Origin: Oerskovia sp042887685
GTDB lineage: Bacteria > Actinomycetota > Actinomycetes > Actinomycetales > Cellulomonadaceae
Assembly: GCF_042887685.1 (NCBI RefSeq)
Contig: NZ_JBHVOS010000010.1
Location: forward strand, 62,001-126,000
Direction: 5' to 3'
DNA: 64,000 nucleotides
The translations under genes and the position numbers were made by a program. The notes below the pieces were generated by a model that saw nothing but the letters and a program-made list of their open reading frames with translations, did not search any database and had not been told where the DNA came from. This document shows positions 53,983 through 61,578 of the stretch, in pieces; the first letter of the stretch is position 1, and the number at the start of each line of letters is the position of its first letter.

Positions 53983-54579
53983 ATGAGTGCAACGATCGAA
54001 CGTCCGGCCGGCTCGGCCCGCTCGGCCCGAGCAGTGCGTGCCGTCCCTCACGAGGTCACGGGAGCCACCACGACCGCGAGCCTCGCGGTCCGCGGAACCC
54101 TCCCGACCCAGATCGTCCTGGGGATCTTCCGGATCGTCATGGGCTTCTACTTCGTGTGGGCCTTCCTCGACAAGACCTTCGGGCTCGGGTTCTCGACCCC
54201 CTCGGAGCGTGCCTGGATCAACGGCGGCAGCCCCACGGCCGGCTTCCTCGGAGGCGTCCAGGGACCGTTCGCCGGACTCTTCAACGGGATGGCCGGTGCC
54301 GCCTGGGCCGACTGGCTCTTCATGGCAGGCCTCCTCGGCATCGGGCTCGCCCTGATGCTCGGGATCGGGATGCGGGTCGCGGCGATCGCCGGGACCGTCC
54401 TCCTCGGCTTCATGTACCTGGCCTCCCTGCCCCTGACCACCAACCCGATCATCGACAGCCACGTCGTCGAGGCCCTCGCGATCATCTCGCTGGCCATGAT
54501 CGGCGCCGGTGACACCCTCGGCCTCGGCCGACAGTGGAAGAGCCTGCCGCTCGTCCGCAAGAACTCCTGGTTGGTCTGA
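53983..54579 (+). CDS. DoxX-family membrane protein
   Basis: 198 residues with four membrane segments: IVLGIFRIVMGFYFVWAFLDKTFGLGF (with DKTFGLG), WLFMAGLLGIGLALMLGIGMRVAAIAG, VLLGFMYLASLPL and HVVEALAIISLAMIGAG. The N-terminal 40 residues are hydrophilic. The DoxX group is linked to thiol and redox balance at the membrane; specific function unknown. GAGAGGAAG lies upstream of the ATG. Followed by two strong terminators, so transcribed alone. Confidence 0.85.
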   Translation: MSATIERPAGSARSARAVRAVPHEVTGATTTASLAVRGTLPTQIVLGIFRIVMGFYFVWAFLDKTFGLGFSTPSERAWINGGSPTAGFLGGVQGPFAGLFNGMAGAAWADWLFMAGLLGIGLALMLGIGMRVAAIAGTVLLGFMYLASLPLTTNPIIDSHVVEALAIISLAMIGAGDTLGLGRQWKSLPLVRKNSWLV

Positions 54580-54668
54580 TCCCGGTTCGGCGACGCGATC
54601 CGCTCGCCACGGCGATACACCCAGGAAGACGCGGGGAACCACAGGGAACGCGAGACCCTGCCCCGCCC

Positions 54669-54702
54669 GACGGCCCTCCCGGTCACCTCCCGGAGGGCCG
54701 TC
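54669..54702 (+). terminator. Rho-independent terminator after the DoxX gene
   Basis: GACGGCCCTCC (54669-54679) pairs with GGAGGGCCGTC (54692-54702) and is followed by GCTCTTT, one of the few T-rich tails in the window. Confidence 0.8.
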
Positions 54703-54709
54703 GCTCTTT

Positions 54710-54744
54710 CCCCGGCCGGCCGGCCACCCGCCGGCCGGCCGGGG
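54710..54744. terminator. Second, all-GC stem-loop after the DoxX gene
   Basis: CCCCGGCCGGCCGGC (54710-54724), five-nucleotide loop, exact complement (54730-54744). A 15-bp stem of G and C only, eight nucleotides beyond the first terminator; it insulates the sensor-kinase gene from upstream transcription. Confidence 0.8.
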
Positions 54745-54867
54745 ACACACCCGGAGCTCACGGAGATCGAGGGGGTTGTCTTGGACTACCTGAAGACCTA
54801 CGACGCGCACCAGGGCGTCGTGCCGGTCCTGCCGAGGCCCGCTCCGGCCCGAACGTCTGACAGACTC

Positions 54868-56010
54868 ATGTGGGTGACCGAGTCCCTTCCTTCTGCCGTC
54901 GCGCACCGCGTGCTCGACGCCGTCGTCGCCATCACGAGCAACCTCGACCTCGACACCGTGCTCCGCCGCATCGTCGAGGCCGCGATGGACCTCACCGGGG
55001 CCCGGTACGGGGCGCTCGGCGTGCGCGACGGGGACCGGCTCGGACGGTTCGTCCCCGTCGGCATGAAGGACTCCGAGGTCGAGGCGATCGACCACTGGCC
55101 CCACGGGCACGGCCTGCTGGGCGAGGTCATCCGCAACCCGCACCCGCTGCGCGTCGACAAGATCGAGGGCTACCCGGCCGCGTCCGGATACCCCGCCGGA
55201 CACCCGCCCATGCACACGTTCCTCGGGGTCCCCATCCAGGTCCGCGACTCCGTGTACGGCAACCTGTACCTGACCGACAAGCGCGACGGCTCACCCTTCA
55301 CGCGCGACGACGAGGCCGCCGTCCGAGCCCTGGCGGCCGCCGCGGGCGTGGCCGTCGACAACGCCCGCCTGTACGAGGACGGGCGCCGCGTCGCCGTGCT
55401 CGAGGACCGCGAGCGCATCGCGCGCGACCTGCACGACGTCGTCATCCAGCGCATCTTCGCGTCCGCGATGACCCTCATGAGCACGACCAAGCACATCGAG
55501 AACGAGCTCGTGCGCTCGCGCGTCGAGGAGGCCGTCAACGACCTCGACGACACGATCCGCGAGATCCGCTCGACGATCTTCGCGCTCCAGGCCACCACTC
55601 CCCCCGAGGCGAGCCTCCAGGAGCGACTGACCGCGGCCGCGGGTGCCGTGACGTCCGCGCTCGGGTTCTCGCCGTCGATCATCATCGAGAGCGACGACTC
55701 GTCGCTCGTGCCCGCCGAGGTCGCGGACCAGCTCGTGGTCGTCGTCGGCGAGGCCCTGACCAACGTGGCCCGCCACGCGCGCGCGTCGCGCGTCGACGTG
55801 CGGCTGCGCGTGACCGACGACGCCATCACGCTGTCCGTGGTCGACGACGGGATCGGGTGCGAGGGGGTCGACGCGGGCGACCACCGCGGTGGCCTGCACA
55901 ACCTCGCGACGCGCGCCGAGGCGCTGCGCGGGACGCTCGCCGTGGGGCCGGCGGAAGCCGAGCCGGCCGGACGCGGTACAGCGCTCGTGTGGCGGATCCC
56001 GAACGCCTGA
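54868..56010 (+). CDS. GAF-domain sensor histidine kinase (DevS/DosS-like)
   Basis: 380 residues, no membrane segment. GAF domain (about residues 10-165, LDAVVAITSNLDLDTVLRRIVEAAMDLTGARYGALGV), HisKA_3 dimerisation domain with phospho-acceptor His189 in RDLHDVVIQRIF, then HATPase with GEALTNVARHA, DDGIG and GGLHNL. Belongs to the NarL-partner kinases related to DevS, but with one GAF instead of two and no clear haem His. Start uncertain: ATG 54868 has no ribosome site; a TTG at 54781 behind GAGGGGG would add 29 residues. Faces the response-regulator gene convergently. Confidence 0.88.
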   Translation: MWVTESLPSAVAHRVLDAVVAITSNLDLDTVLRRIVEAAMDLTGARYGALGVRDGDRLGRFVPVGMKDSEVEAIDHWPHGHGLLGEVIRNPHPLRVDKIEGYPAASGYPAGHPPMHTFLGVPIQVRDSVYGNLYLTDKRDGSPFTRDDEAAVRALAAAAGVAVDNARLYEDGRRVAVLEDRERIARDLHDVVIQRIFASAMTLMSTTKHIENELVRSRVEEAVNDLDDTIREIRSTIFALQATTPPEASLQERLTAAAGAVTSALGFSPSIIIESDDSSLVPAEVADQLVVVVGEALTNVARHARASRVDVRLRVTDDAITLSVVDDGIGCEGVDAGDHRGGLHNLATRAEALRGTLAVGPAEAEPAGRGTALVWRIPNA

Positions 56011-56020
56011 GGCCCTCACG

Positions 56021-56076
56021 ACCGAGGGTGACCACCCAGACCGCCGAGGGTGACGGACCACGTCACCGACGGTGAC
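56021..56076 (+). repeat. 22-bp-period array B, three units
   Basis: Cores ACCGAGGGTGAC (56021), GCCGAGGGTGAC (56043) and ACCGACGGTGAC (56065), exactly 22 bp apart; a fourth, imperfect unit GCCCACGGCGAC sits at 56085. Lies in the 154-nt gap between the convergent kinase and regulator genes, 11 nt after the kinase stop. Confidence 0.85.
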
Positions 56077-56164
56077 GCGCTCGCGCCCACGGCGACCCGC
56101 GCACCCGCGCACGCCCCGCCGTCGGGCGCTGCCCTGCGGCCCGTGCGGGCTCAACCGTGCGGGC

Positions 56165-56833
56165 TCAGCCGCGCGGGCGGTCCTCCGTGCGCAGCTCGGT
56201 CGCCAGGACCGCGACCTGCGTACGGCGCTGCAGCCCGAGCGTCGCGAGGATGTGCGACACGTAGTTCTTGACGGTCTTCTCCGCGAGGAACAGGCGCTCG
56301 CCGATCTGCCGGTTCGTGAGCCCCTCGCCGATGAGGTCGACGATCTGGCGCTCCTGTGGCGACAACCCCTCGAGACGGTCGACCTCCTGGGCCTGCGGCG
56401 TGCGCAGCCGGTCGAGGATGCGCGCGGTGCTGACCGGGTCGAGCAGCGAGCCGCCGCCCGCGATGGTCCGCACGGCCCCCACGAGGTCCGAGCCGTGGAT
56501 CTGCTTGAGGACGTAGCCCGAGGCGCCCGCGAGGACCGCCTGGAACAGCGCCTCGTCGTCCGCGAACGACGTGAGCATGAGGCAGCCGATCTCCGGCATC
56601 TCCGAGCGCACGTCGCGGCAGACCTCGACGCCCGAACCGTCGGGCAGGCGCACGTCGAGCACGGCCACGTCGGGCCGGACGGCGCGGATCCGCGTCAGCG
56701 CCGAGGCGGCGGTACCGGCCTCGCCGACCACGGTGATGTCGTCCTCGGCCTCGAGGAGGGCGGCGACGCCGCGGCGGACGACCTCGTGGTCGTCGAGCAG
56801 GAAGACCCGGATCGGGTCGGGGGTGGTGCCCAT
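56165..56833 (-). CDS. NarL/FixJ-family response regulator (DevR-like)
   Basis: 222 residues. Receiver domain: Asp14-Asp15 in FLLDDHEVVRRG, phospho-acceptor Asp60 in VLDVRLPDGSG, LTSFADD with the switch Thr/Ser and LKQ with the conserved Lys. C-terminal LuxR HTH: LSPQERQIVDLIGEGLTNRQIGERLFLAEKTVKNYVSHILATLG, very close to DevR/DosR-type regulators. The convergent GAF kinase is the obvious partner. TAAGTT lies six nucleotides before the ATG, suggesting a leaderless mRNA. Confidence 0.93.
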   Translation of the reverse strand: MGTTPDPIRVFLLDDHEVVRRGVAALLEAEDDITVVGEAGTAASALTRIRAVRPDVAVLDVRLPDGSGVEVCRDVRSEMPEIGCLMLTSFADDEALFQAVLAGASGYVLKQIHGSDLVGAVRTIAGGGSLLDPVSTARILDRLRTPQAQEVDRLEGLSPQERQIVDLIGEGLTNRQIGERLFLAEKTVKNYVSHILATLGLQRRTQVAVLATELRTEDRPRG

Positions 56834-56839
56834 AGGGAG

Positions 56840-56845
56840 AACTTA
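56840..56845 (-). promoter_or_regulatory. -10 element of a probable leaderless promoter (response regulator)
   Basis: TAAGTT on the minus strand, six nucleotides before the ATG at 56833. Confidence 0.5.
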
Positions 56846-56963
56846 TCGGAGTTGTGTCAGAACGAGGGTGCCGGGCCGCACGAAGATGCCCGACGGCGCC
56901 GCTCCCCCGGGTGCGCGGGGTCCCTCGGCACGGCGTGGGTGGGCGCGCGGGGCGCGACCGTCC

Positions 56964-56969
56964 TACCGT
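56964..56969 (+). promoter_or_regulatory. -10 element of a probable leaderless promoter (PAP2-DAGK gene)
   Basis: TACCGT six nucleotides before the ATG at 56976. No ribosome site lies between. Confidence 0.45.
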
Positions 56970-56975
56970 GGCTGG

Positions 56976-58640
56976 ATGTCGTCCGCTCCCGTCCCGCCAC
57001 CCCAGACCCCGCGACGGAAGCCGCGCTTCACGGGGCTCGTCAAGCCCCACGAGGCGTTCCCGGCCGTCGCCCGCCTCGACCGCCGCATGAACGACCGGAC
57101 GTACCGGCGGCAGCTCGGGCCCCGTGCCGACGCGGCGCTCGTGCGTCTCACGACCGCCGCGAACCACAGCGTCCTGTGGATGGGGCTCGGTGCGGGGCTG
57201 GCCGCGACCGGTGCGCGCGGACGCCGGGCCGCGGTGCGGGGGCTCGTGAGCGTCGCCGCCGCGAGCGCGACCGCGAACCTGCTCGGCAAGGGGCTGTTCG
57301 GGGGCGACCGCCCCTCGGCCGACCCGCTTCCCCTCGTGCGGCGCCTGCGCCGCTACCCGACGACGCCGTCGTTCCCGTCGGGCCACTCGGCCACCGCGGG
57401 GGCGTTCGCCGCGGGCGTGGCCCTGGAGTGGCCCGCGGCCGGCCTGGTCGTGGCTCCCGTCGCGGGGGCCGTCATGTACTCGCGGCTGCACGTGGGCGCG
57501 CACTGGCTCTCGGACGTCGTCGGGGGCGCGGCGCTCGGGGTCGGGCTCGCGGTGCTCGGTCGGTGGCTCGTCCCCTCCCCACCGGGTCCCGGGCCCGACG
57601 TGCCCGCAGGGCCGCGCGCCGACGTGCCCGCGCTCCCCGACGGCGAGGGCCTGTTCGTCGTCGTCAACACCTCTGCCGGGTCCGGACGGATCCTCAAGGA
57701 GGACCCGCTCGAGGTCCTCGGCCGAGACCTCCCGAAGGCCCGGGTGCACGTGCTCGCCGAGGGCGACGACCTGCGCGAGATCTACGACCGGGCGGCACGC
57801 GGCGAGGACGCCGGCGGGTCCCGGGAGTCCGGCGGGTCCGGTGCGACCCGCCCGGCGCTCGCCCTCGGGATCAGCGGCGGCGACGGGACCGTCGCGACCG
57901 CCGCGGGCGCCGCGCGCGACCACGACCTCCCGCTCGTGGTCCTCCCCGGCGGGACGCTCAACCACTTCGCCAAGGCGGCCGACCTCACGTCGATGTCCGC
58001 GACGGTCGAGGCCGTCCGGACCGGGTCCGGCGTGAGCGTCGACGTCGCCGAGCTCCGCGTCGACGGGCGCGACCCGGTCACGGTCCTCAACACGTTCTCG
58101 CTCGGCATCTACCCCGAGCTCGTGTCGCAGCGCGAACGTGCCGAGAAGCGGCTCGGGAAGTGGCCGGCGACGGTCTGGGCCACGGCGCGCGTGCTGCGGG
58201 CCGCGGCCCCGCTGAAGGTGTCGGTCGACGGGGTCGTCGGGTCCTACTGGTCCTTCTTCGCGGGGGTCAACCGGTACGTCCCGCAGAACCTCGCGCCGGT
58301 CGAGCGCGTCCGGCTCGACGACGGTGTGCTCGACGTCCGCACGGGCCGCGCCGAGAAGCGGTACAGCAGGGCGCGCCTGTTCCTGGAGACGGTCGCGGGC
58401 GGCGGCGCGTCCTCGGTGGCCGAGCGGGTGCGGCCCCTCGAACGTCACCTGGCGCTCGACGCCTGGACCACGCCCGACCTCTCGCTGCGCCTGGGCGACG
58501 GCACCCCCCACGACGCGGTGATCCTCGCGCACGACGGCGAGACGCTCGAGCTCGACGGGGGCAGGGTCACCGACGCGACGCTCACCATGGTGCCCGGCGG
58601 CCTGCGTGTCTATGCGCCGACCGACCCTGCGGCGGGCTGA
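56976..58640 (+). CDS. PAP2 phosphatase / diacylglycerol kinase fusion
   Basis: 554 residues. N-terminal PAP2 domain (about 60-215) with all three motifs: KGLFGGDRP, PSFPSGHSAT and SRLHVGAHWLSD. C-terminal DAGK catalytic domain (about 225-554): FVVVNTSAGSGR, SGGDGTVATAAGA with the GGDGT nucleotide motif, and PGGTLNHFAKA. A lipid phosphatase and a lipid kinase on one chain suggest interconversion of phosphorylated and free lipids (phosphatidate/diacylglycerol or undecaprenyl) at the inner membrane leaflets; direction unknown. The 5' end has no ribosome site. Confidence 0.92.
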   Translation: MSSAPVPPPQTPRRKPRFTGLVKPHEAFPAVARLDRRMNDRTYRRQLGPRADAALVRLTTAANHSVLWMGLGAGLAATGARGRRAAVRGLVSVAAASATANLLGKGLFGGDRPSADPLPLVRRLRRYPTTPSFPSGHSATAGAFAAGVALEWPAAGLVVAPVAGAVMYSRLHVGAHWLSDVVGGAALGVGLAVLGRWLVPSPPGPGPDVPAGPRADVPALPDGEGLFVVVNTSAGSGRILKEDPLEVLGRDLPKARVHVLAEGDDLREIYDRAARGEDAGGSRESGGSGATRPALALGISGGDGTVATAAGAARDHDLPLVVLPGGTLNHFAKAADLTSMSATVEAVRTGSGVSVDVAELRVDGRDPVTVLNTFSLGIYPELVSQRERAEKRLGKWPATVWATARVLRAAAPLKVSVDGVVGSYWSFFAGVNRYVPQNLAPVERVRLDDGVLDVRTGRAEKRYSRARLFLETVAGGGASSVAERVRPLERHLALDAWTTPDLSLRLGDGTPHDAVILAHDGETLELDGGRVTDATLTMVPGGLRVYAPTDPAAG

Positions 58641-58737
58641 GGGCGGCCGGCTGAGGGCGACGCGAGGCGCGCTGGTGCACGCGACGTGCGCTGCGCCGTC
58701 GGGCAGGCGACCAGCAGGCCCGACGGCGCCGCGTCCG

Positions 58738-59352
58738 TCAGACGGTCGGGCCGACCTCTCCGGTGGTCGCGTCCGGCGCCGGCCGGTCCTCCTCGCGCAG
58801 GCGCGGCTCGGTGCGCCGCGACGGGTCGAACCCGGCCTTGTCCGCGTAGAACGCGCGGACCACGTCCATGTCGGCGCGCACGTCTCCCGTGAGCTCGAGC
58901 GTGGGGCCGAGCCCCGCGGTCATGGTCGTGCGGTCCACGTAGCCGAGCGTTACGGGCATGCTCGTCTCACGCGCGATCCGGTAGAAGCCCGACTTCCAGT
59001 ACTCACCCTTGCTGCGCGTCCCCTCGGGCGTGATGACGAGCGAGAACACCTGGCCCCTGCGCACGCGCGACACGATGTCGTCGACGACTCGGCTGGGGTC
59101 CGACCGGTCCACCGGGATGCCGCCCAGGGCCCGCGCGAACGGCCCCATGACGCCCTTGAACAGGGTGTGCTTGCCGAGCCAGCGGACCCTGACACCCACG
59201 CTCGTCGAGATCGCGAGCATGAGCACGAAGTCCCAGTTGGACGTGTGCGGGGCGCCGATGAGGATGCCGGGCCGGTCGGTCGGAGGCTGCTCGGTGCGCA
59301 AGGTCCACCGGCTCACGGCCCAGTAGGCGCGCGCCAGGGCGCGGCGGATCAT
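58738..59352 (-). CDS. 1-acyl-glycerol-3-phosphate acyltransferase-like protein
   Basis: 204 residues, PlsC-type acyltransferase. HX4D block APHTSNWD, then FKGVMGPFARALGGIPVDRS and PEGTRSK, the acyl-acceptor binding block. Acts on lysophospholipids or related acceptors at the membrane; text with HTSNWD is usual in actinobacterial members that acylate glycolipids. GAGGCGA precedes the ATG. Convergent with the PAP2-DAGK gene, so the two lipid enzymes lie side by side. Confidence 0.88.
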   Translation of the reverse strand: MIRRALARAYWAVSRWTLRTEQPPTDRPGILIGAPHTSNWDFVLMLAISTSVGVRVRWLGKHTLFKGVMGPFARALGGIPVDRSDPSRVVDDIVSRVRRGQVFSLVITPEGTRSKGEYWKSGFYRIARETSMPVTLGYVDRTTMTAGLGPTLELTGDVRADMDVVRAFYADKAGFDPSRRTEPRLREEDRPAPDATTGEVGPTV

Positions 59353-59531
59353 CGGGTCGCCTCGAGGGCGGGGGCTGCGGGGTGGGGCACGACGGCAACG
59401 CTACCCGGGCGGACGCGCCGTCACGGCCGGCACGGCCCGTGCGCCCCGCCCCCACGACTGTGGGCGAAATCTCCACCAGCTGTCCATGTCCTCCCTGTCT
59501 TTTCCCAGGTTCGCCGTGCAGACTTCTCGAC

Positions 59532-60008
59532 ATGACGTCGCCGAAGACATCAGGACCAGCCGCCCGGCTCGCCGCCGCCAGCTTCCTCGCCCTGGCGATG
59601 ATGCTGCCGCTGAGCGCGACCGCATCGGCCGCAGAGGTCACCCAGTTCCTCGAGGACACCCAGTGTCAGGTCGACTCGATCGGCCTGGACCTCGAGAAGG
59701 CCACCACCCAGCTCTCCACCCTGCCGGCCGGTCTGCGCAGCGAGGTCGAGGACGCCGTCGGGAACGCTCAGGCCGCGACCGACGAGGCCAACGCCGCGCT
59801 CGCCCAGGCCGCGACCGACGAGTACGGCGACGGACGCGCCGCCCTCGCCCTCACCGACGCCCAGGTCGCGCTCGACGCAGCCTCGGCCCAGCTCCGCTAC
59901 GTCGCCGACAAGACCGTGGCACAGGGCGCCGACGTCGGCTCGACGCTGCGCGACGTGCAGAACACCATCGACCACCTCCGGGGCGAGACGAGCCGCGCCG
60001 CGTCCTGA
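59532..60008 (+). CDS. Secreted coiled-coil protein, 158 aa
   Basis: Sec signal peptide (SFLALAMMLPLSATASAAEV, cleavage near residue 33) without a lipobox. The mature part is a helical Ala/Gln/Asp-rich chain: LSTLPAGLRSEVEDAVGNAQAATDEANAAL then DAQVALDAASAQLRYVADKTVAQGADVGSTLRDVQNTIDHLRGE. One Cys (TQCQVDS). Paralogue of the lipoprotein encoded at 44943-45473. Function unknown. Confidence 0.8.
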   Translation: MTSPKTSGPAARLAAASFLALAMMLPLSATASAAEVTQFLEDTQCQVDSIGLDLEKATTQLSTLPAGLRSEVEDAVGNAQAATDEANAALAQAATDEYGDGRAALALTDAQVALDAASAQLRYVADKTVAQGADVGSTLRDVQNTIDHLRGETSRAAS

Positions 60009-60190
60009 CCGCCTGCCCCGTTCCCCGTCCCCGGGGAGCTGGGTCTCGTTTTTCACCCGCACGGGGAGAAATCCCCCTGGGCAACGGTGCCGTTCTCCTC
60101 CAGAATGAGCACCGCACTTCGTGGCGCCCGCCGCCACGGCCCCCACGCACCCGACAACGGCCGGGCGCGCGAGAGAAACGAGAAACCCCC

Positions 60191-60505
60191 ATGACCACCC
60201 CCTACGGCGCCCCGCAGGCACCGCAGTCCGCTCCCGCCCCGCAGTACTACGGCGCCCCTGTCGAGGACCCGGGCAAGACGCTCGGCATCGTCGGCTTCGT
60301 GCTTGCCTTCGTCTTCGCGGTCGCAGGCATCGTCGTCAGCGCGATCGCCCGGAAGAAGTCCCGCGAGGCCGGCTTCGACAACCAGCTCGCCAAGTGGGGC
60401 CTCATCCTGAGCATCATCTTCACGGTGATCGGCACGATCGGCTGGATCCTCTACATCGTCCTGATCGTCGTCGTGGCCTCGTCGGGCGAGCTCAGCACGT
60501 ACTGA
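60191..60505 (+). CDS. DUF4190-like small membrane protein, 104 aa
   Basis: N-terminal Pro/Gln/Tyr/Gly stretch (TPYGAPQAPQSAPAPQYYG), then two membrane segments (TLGIVGFVLAFVFAVAGIVVSAIA and WGLILSIIFTVIGTIGWILYIVLIVVV) joined by a basic loop ARKKSREAGFDNQLAKW. This is the usual layout of the DUF4190 family, common in actinobacteria and of unknown function. The upstream GAGAAA is a weak ribosome site. Confidence 0.82.
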   Translation: MTTPYGAPQAPQSAPAPQYYGAPVEDPGKTLGIVGFVLAFVFAVAGIVVSAIARKKSREAGFDNQLAKWGLILSIIFTVIGTIGWILYIVLIVVVASSGELSTY

Positions 60506-60597
60506 CCTCCCGTCGCCACGAGGCCGTCGACCCCTCCGGGGGGCGGCGGCCTCGCTGCGTCTTCCCGAGGGCCCGCGCGCGGTGCGAGACTCCGGTG

Positions 60598-61578
60598 ATG
60601 ACCGAGCAGCGCGCGCACTTCGACGCCCACGTGACCTTCGCCAACGGCGGCAGCCTCCGCACGGAGGGTTTCCGCCTCGACGTCCCGTCGGGTGATCTCC
60701 AGCCCGACGACGTCGCTCGCCTCCTCGTCCGCCACCTCGGCCTCGCGCTGGTCGGGTCGGTCGAGATCACGGGGCTGACGATCGTCGAGGAAGCGCACGT
60801 GGGGAGCCGCGGGGTGGGTGGTGCCGTGGACGCCGAGGGTGACCGCGCTGGTGCCGAGGGCGACGGCACTCCCCGCGCGGTGCGGCTCGTCGACCTGAGC
60901 CACACCGTGCGAGAGGGCCTCGTGACCTACCCTGGCCTGCCTGCACCGACCATCACGCCCTTCCTGACGCGCTCCGACTCCGTCGCGAGGTACGCGCCCG
61001 GGACGCAGTTCGCGATGGACGTGCTGACGATGATCGGCAACACCGGGACCTACCTCGACAGCCCCTTCCACCGGTACGACGGCGGGACCGACCTGTCCGG
61101 GCTCGAGCTCGAGACCCTCGTCGGGCTGCCCGCCGAGGTCTTCCGGCTGAGCGAGGTCGTCGACCCCTCGCGGGGCGGTGCTCGCGGCATCGGCGCCGAG
61201 GTCTTCCTCGACCGCGACCTCGCCGGGAGCGCGGTCCTGCTCCAGACCGGGTGGGACAGGCACTTCGGCACTCCCGCCTACGGCGAGCCCGCGCCGTTCC
61301 TCACGGAGGCCGGTGCGCAGCACCTCGTCGACGCGGGCGTGGTGCTCGTCGGGATCGACTCGTTGAACATCGACGACACCGACCCCGTGACGTCCGGCGG
61401 GGCACGCCCCGCGCACTCGCTGCTCCTCGCGGCGGGGATCCACGTCGTCGAGCACCTGACGAACCTGGGCGACGTGCCGCCGCGAGGTGCACGCTTCACG
61501 GCCGTGCCGCCCAAGGTGGAGGGGTTCGGGACGTTCCCGGTGCGGGCGTTCGCGGAGGTCACTGCTCGCCGAGGGTGA
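60598..61578 (+). CDS. Cyclase/formamidase-family protein with altered metal ligands and N-terminal extra domain
   Basis: 326 residues. Residues 1-72 form a separate small domain (HFDAHVTFANGGSLRTEGFRLDVPSGDL), not recognised. A linker (about 79-92, VDAEGDRAGAEGDGT) is encoded by two in-frame copies of the GCCGAGGGTGAC core. The cyclase domain follows: VDLSHTVREGLVTYPGLPAP and GNTGTYLDSPFHRYDGG. In metal-dependent family members the latter reads HxGTHxDxPxH; here both early His are lost (Asn and Tyr), leaving Asp and the final His. Activity is therefore uncertain. The stop codon lies inside the first unit of array C. Confidence 0.85.
   Translation: MTEQRAHFDAHVTFANGGSLRTEGFRLDVPSGDLQPDDVARLLVRHLGLALVGSVEITGLTIVEEAHVGSRGVGGAVDAEGDRAGAEGDGTPRAVRLVDLSHTVREGLVTYPGLPAPTITPFLTRSDSVARYAPGTQFAMDVLTMIGNTGTYLDSPFHRYDGGTDLSGLELETLVGLPAEVFRLSEVVDPSRGGARGIGAEVFLDRDLAGSAVLLQTGWDRHFGTPAYGEPAPFLTEAGAQHLVDAGVVLVGIDSLNIDDTDPVTSGGARPAHSLLLAAGIHVVEHLTNLGDVPPRGARFTAVPPKVEGFGTFPVRAFAEVTARRG
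60832..60864 (+). repeat. Two repeat cores inside the cyclase coding sequence
   Basis: GCCGAGGGTGAC (60832-60843) and GCCGAGGGCGAC (60853-60864) are 21 bp apart, one base less than the intergenic period, which keeps the reading frame. Both are in frame and encode AEGD in the interdomain linker. Confidence 0.8.

Noticed and set aside
58636..58661. GCTGAGGGCGGC / GCTGAGGGCGAC as further array units
   Set aside because: Similar to the 12-bp core but 14 bp apart rather than 22, and the first overlaps the stop codon of the PAP2-DAGK gene; possibly related, not convincing.
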